Assembly: GCF_009737085.1 (NCBI RefSeq)
Contig: NZ_WOVL01000017.1
Coordinates: 54,814 to 118,813, forward strand
DNA from: Paenibacillus sp. NEAU-GSW1
Lineage (GTDB): Bacteria; Bacillota; Bacilli; Paenibacillales; Paenibacillaceae
Direction: 5' to 3'
DNA length: 64,000 nt
In this document: in pieces, positions 61,662 through 64,000 of the stretch
Layout: each line of letters begins with the position of its first letter
Numbering within the stretch: the first letter of the stretch is position 1
The notes under the pieces: model-generated
Databases searched by the model: none
Told to the model about the DNA's origin: nothing
The model's input: only the letters and a program-made list of their open reading frames with translations
Program-made: the position numbers and the translations under genes

Positions 61662-61859
61662 TTATCTGGGAACAATAAAATGCTACATTCGTCTTTATCT
61701 CTAGCCAACTGGATCGGCTCGAACGAATCCATGCAGAAACAACACAATTATGTGCTGCTGATTGCGTCCATTCCCCCAGTTTCGCCATGCTATAATTTTT
61801 TGCATCAGCTTCTGAACATTTAGCTATCAAGCTCTTCGCAACGAAAGGGGAATACTACA

Positions 61860-63269
61860 TTGGGTGCACTAGGAAATATAAAATCGGGTGACAGCAACAC
61901 GGCCGCTGCCAACAGCGATCATCCGTCCAGCATGAAATTTGTAACGCTTGTCTCAATGATCGCAGCGCTCGGCGGCTTGCTGTTCGGTTTCGATACGGCG
62001 GTCGTATCCGGCGCTATCGGCTTTATGCAGGATCGGTTCGAATTGAATGAGGTGCAAGTCGGCTGGGCCGTTTCTTCACTTATTATCGGTTGTATTTTCG
62101 GCGCGGGCTTCTCCGGTGTGCTGAGCGACCGTTTCGGACGGAAAAAGGTGCTGATCGCCGCTGCCATCCTTTTTATTATCGGCTCGCTTGGCTCGGCAAT
62201 TCCGGACACGTTCACCGGCTATATTATCGCCCGTATTATTGGCGGTATCGGCATTGGCATCACTTCAACCTTATGTCCGCTATATAATGCGGAAATTGCT
62301 CCGGCTAAGTACCGCGGACGGCTTGTAGCCCTGAACCAATTCGCCACCGTAACCGGCATCTTCCTCGTCTACTTCATCAACTCCGGCATTGCCGGATGGG
62401 GCGATGACGCATGGGACATTGCATCGGCATGGCGCTGGATGTTCGGCATTGGCGTATTGCCAGGCGTTCTCTTCTTCATCCTGCTGTTCTTCGTGCCGGA
62501 AAGCCCTCGCTGGCTGATCAAGCAAGGAAGATCGCTTGACGCGTTAAACATTCTTCTTCGCATTCACGGAGAGGAAGCGGCCAAGCAAGAGGTGCTCGAT
62601 ATTAAACAATCGTTTGCGCAGGAAAACGGTTCAATGAAGCAGCTGTTCAGCCCGGGCCTGCGGATCGCCTTGATTGTCGGCGTCGTGCTGGCGGTTCTTC
62701 AACAGGTTACAGGCATTAACGCCGTTATGTATTATGCCCCTGAAATATTTAAAACGATGGGCGCCGGCACAAATTCATCTCTTGTACAAACGATTCTCAT
62801 CGGCTTCGTCAACTTCGCCTTTACGATTGTGGCCATTTGGCTGATCGACAAAGTCGGGCGCAAAGCGCTGCTCTTGATCGGCTCATCCTTGATGACGATC
62901 TGTCTAGCCGTTATCGGCATCGCTTTCCAGACCGGCCATACGACCGGGCCGCTCGTACTAGTGTTTCTGCTCATCTATGTCGCTTCCTTCGCGATTTCGC
63001 TCGGGCCTGTCGTATGGGTCATTATGAGCGAAATATTCCCGAACCGGATTCGCGGCAAAGCGACAGCGATCGCTTCAATGGCGTTATGGCTTGCTGACTA
63101 TATCGTCTCGCAATCGTTCCCGCCGATGCTCGCTTCAGCAGGACCGGCCATAACGTTCTGGCTGTTCGGCGTTATGTCGCTCATTACGTTCGTATTTACA
63201 TGGCGGGTCGTGCCCGAAACGAAAGGCAAATCGCTTGAAGAGATCGAATCGCTTTGGTCTGCGAAGTAA
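61860..63269 (+). CDS. Sugar porter MFS transporter (XylE/IolT/AraE type)
   Basis: 469 residues, twelve membrane segments. Sugar-porter signatures are GFDTAVVSGAIGFMQ, SDRFGRKKVLI, PESPRWLIKQGRSLDALNIL, QQVTGINAVMYYAPEIF and VPETKGKSLEEIESLW. It imports a pentose, hexose or inositol by proton symport; the substrate cannot be read. The start is a TTG at 61860 with AAAGGGG upstream; an internal ATG at codon 24 is less likely because it lacks a good ribosome site. It is adjacent to the second sensor set. Confidence 0.88.
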   Translation: MGALGNIKSGDSNTAAANSDHPSSMKFVTLVSMIAALGGLLFGFDTAVVSGAIGFMQDRFELNEVQVGWAVSSLIIGCIFGAGFSGVLSDRFGRKKVLIAAAILFIIGSLGSAIPDTFTGYIIARIIGGIGIGITSTLCPLYNAEIAPAKYRGRLVALNQFATVTGIFLVYFINSGIAGWGDDAWDIASAWRWMFGIGVLPGVLFFILLFFVPESPRWLIKQGRSLDALNILLRIHGEEAAKQEVLDIKQSFAQENGSMKQLFSPGLRIALIVGVVLAVLQQVTGINAVMYYAPEIFKTMGAGTNSSLVQTILIGFVNFAFTIVAIWLIDKVGRKALLLIGSSLMTICLAVIGIAFQTGHTTGPLVLVFLLIYVASFAISLGPVVWVIMSEIFPNRIRGKATAIASMALWLADYIVSQSFPPMLASAGPAITFWLFGVMSLITFVFTWRVVPETKGKSLEEIESLWSAK

Positions 63270-63275
63270 AAATAA

Positions 63276-63325
63276 GGGGGTGTCCCATAAGTCATTAAAA
63301 TGACGATGGGATACCCCCCCTGTTT
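63276..63325. terminator. Long hairpin after the transporter, IS1182-end-like
   Basis: GGGGGTGTCCCAT and GTCATT pair with AATGAC and ATGGGATACCCCC, followed by CTGTTTTATTT. It is a strong terminator. The same core GTCATTAAAA(A)TGRCGATGG occurs at 52087-52106. I associate this sequence with ends of IS1182-type elements in Paenibacillus, and a transposase remnant does follow. Confidence 0.8.
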
Positions 63326-63395
63326 TATTTGGGTAAAACAGCAAACTGCACATTTAAATGTTCCGTTTGCCATTAACCTGTCAATTAATTGCTTA

Positions 63396-64000
63396 AAATA
63401 CAAACAAAAAGAAGCCATCTCCTTAAGATCAGCAAGAAACGCTCGGAAGCCGCAACAGCTTTAGCAAAACCGACACCGATGCCGCGTTTATGCGCATGAA
63501 GGAAGATCACATGCGAAATGGACAATTGAAGCCGGGATATAACGTGCAGATTGGAACAGAAGATCAGTTCATCCTTAGTTACAGCCTTCACCAACGCCCA
63601 ACAGACACGCGTTGTCTTAAGCCACACCTGGACAAAGTGAAAGCATCGCTTGGTCAATTGCCGGGAACCATCATTGCAGACGCAGGTTATGGAAGTGAAG
63701 AAAACTATGCTTACCTGGAGTCTGAGGAACAACGGGCACTTGTTACATACAATACCTATCACAAAGAAAATACCAAAGCGTGGAAGCAAGACATTAGCAA
63801 ATTCGAGCATTGGTTGTATGACGAGAAAGAAGACACGTGGACATGCGCAGCAGGACAGAAACTTCTATTCCGTTATGAAAGCAGAAGTACCACGGAAAGT
63901 GGTTATGAAATTACCACTCGCCATTATCGCAGCCTTTCCTGTGAAGGCTGTCCGCTGAAGGAACGTTGTACGAAGGCACAAGGCGAGCGTGAAATAAAGG
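63396..64000 (+). pseudogene. IS1182-family transposase fragment, 5'-truncated and frameshifted, cut by the window edge
   Basis: From 63427 the frame reads to the window end with IS1182 blocks RNSFSKTDTDAAFMRMKEDH, GQLKPGYNVQIGTEDQF, HQRPTDTRCL, IADAGYGSEENYAYLE and a zinc-like CEGCPLKERCTKAQG. Upstream, 63396-63420 in another frame (LKYKQKEAIS) looks like the preceding segment, so a frameshift or small deletion lies near 63420. The N-terminal half (about 250 residues) is missing: only about 75 bp separate the end-like hairpin from the remnant. No start codon or ribosome site is present, so it is inactive. Confidence 0.88.

Noticed and set aside
61642..61830. 62-codon minus-strand frame in the leader of the MFS transporter
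   Set aside because: No ribosome site, no similarity, and it overlaps the terminator of the response regulator gene.
63650..63958. Out-of-frame 102-codon frame in the transposase remnant
   Set aside because: The frame from 63427 carries the IS1182 motifs; this one is a shadow.

Overview
The window reads as a chromosomal segment of a spore-former of the Paenibacillus type (inference). The supporting signs are moderate GC with strong AGGAGG-type ribosome sites, many sugar ABC transporters, YesM/YesN-type two-component pairs, many AraC regulators, a copper-amine-oxidase-like stalk-domain protein and Firmicute-type operators (cre, Fur, AhrC). Almost all of it is accessory carbon, sulfur and iron metabolism. 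No rRNA, tRNA, CRISPR array or phage region was seen.

Left to right: (1) 0.2-3.2 kb, a minus-strand run kduI-deoR-kduD-nikR for unsaturated uronates from pectin or glycosaminoglycans. (2) 3.4-5.1 kb, a small membrane protein, a 112-bp tandem hairpin array and an endonuclease-like gene. (3) 5.2-10.5 kb, GH127 and GH27 glycosidases with two AraC regulators. (4) 10.9-14.3 kb, a stalk-domain secreted protein behind a perfect Fur-like palindrome, a DUF1801 protein, a second intergenic hairpin field, and an argD-like aminotransferase behind two ARG-box-like sites. (5) 14.4-25.0 kb, a YtfQRT-YjfF-type furanose ABC importer with two binding proteins, divergent from a kinase/regulator/binding-lipoprotein set. 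(6) 25.2-27.0 kb, an AT-rich ABC exporter. (7) 27.1-30.8 kb, uxaC coupled to a Gfo/Idh/MocA dehydrogenase, with a divergent AraC regulator.

(8) 30.8-33.9 kb, small enzymes and regulators, ending with a DJ-1/PfpI gene whose leader carries a ZTP riboswitch and an intrinsic terminator. This is the most striking regulatory element of the window. (9) 34.3-45.7 kb, a minus-strand sulfur-salvage locus resembling the Bacillus subtilis ytmI/yxe gene sets: LysR, cystine-type ABC importer, two flavin monooxygenases, two M20 deacylases, an acetyltransferase, a DinB protein and a SolA-like oxidase. A shared GGAATTAT motif lies at three promoter regions. (10) 46.2-51.9 kb, an L-fucose operon with a divergent LacI regulator and a cre-like operator. 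(11) 52.1-57.5 kb, a Fur-box siderophore importer (binding protein, two permeases, no ATPase) with a nitroreductase and a Btr-like AraC/binding-protein fusion. (12) 57.7-63.3 kb, a second binding-protein/kinase/regulator set followed by a sugar MFS transporter. (13) 63.3-64.0 kb, a broken IS1182-type transposase running off the edge.

The common logic is scavenging. Polysaccharide-derived sugars are sensed outside the cell by binding-protein-assisted two-component systems or inside by AraC/LacI/DeoR proteins, imported, and passed to short catabolic operons. Several intergenic spaces carry palindrome-rich repeats that no gene explains.
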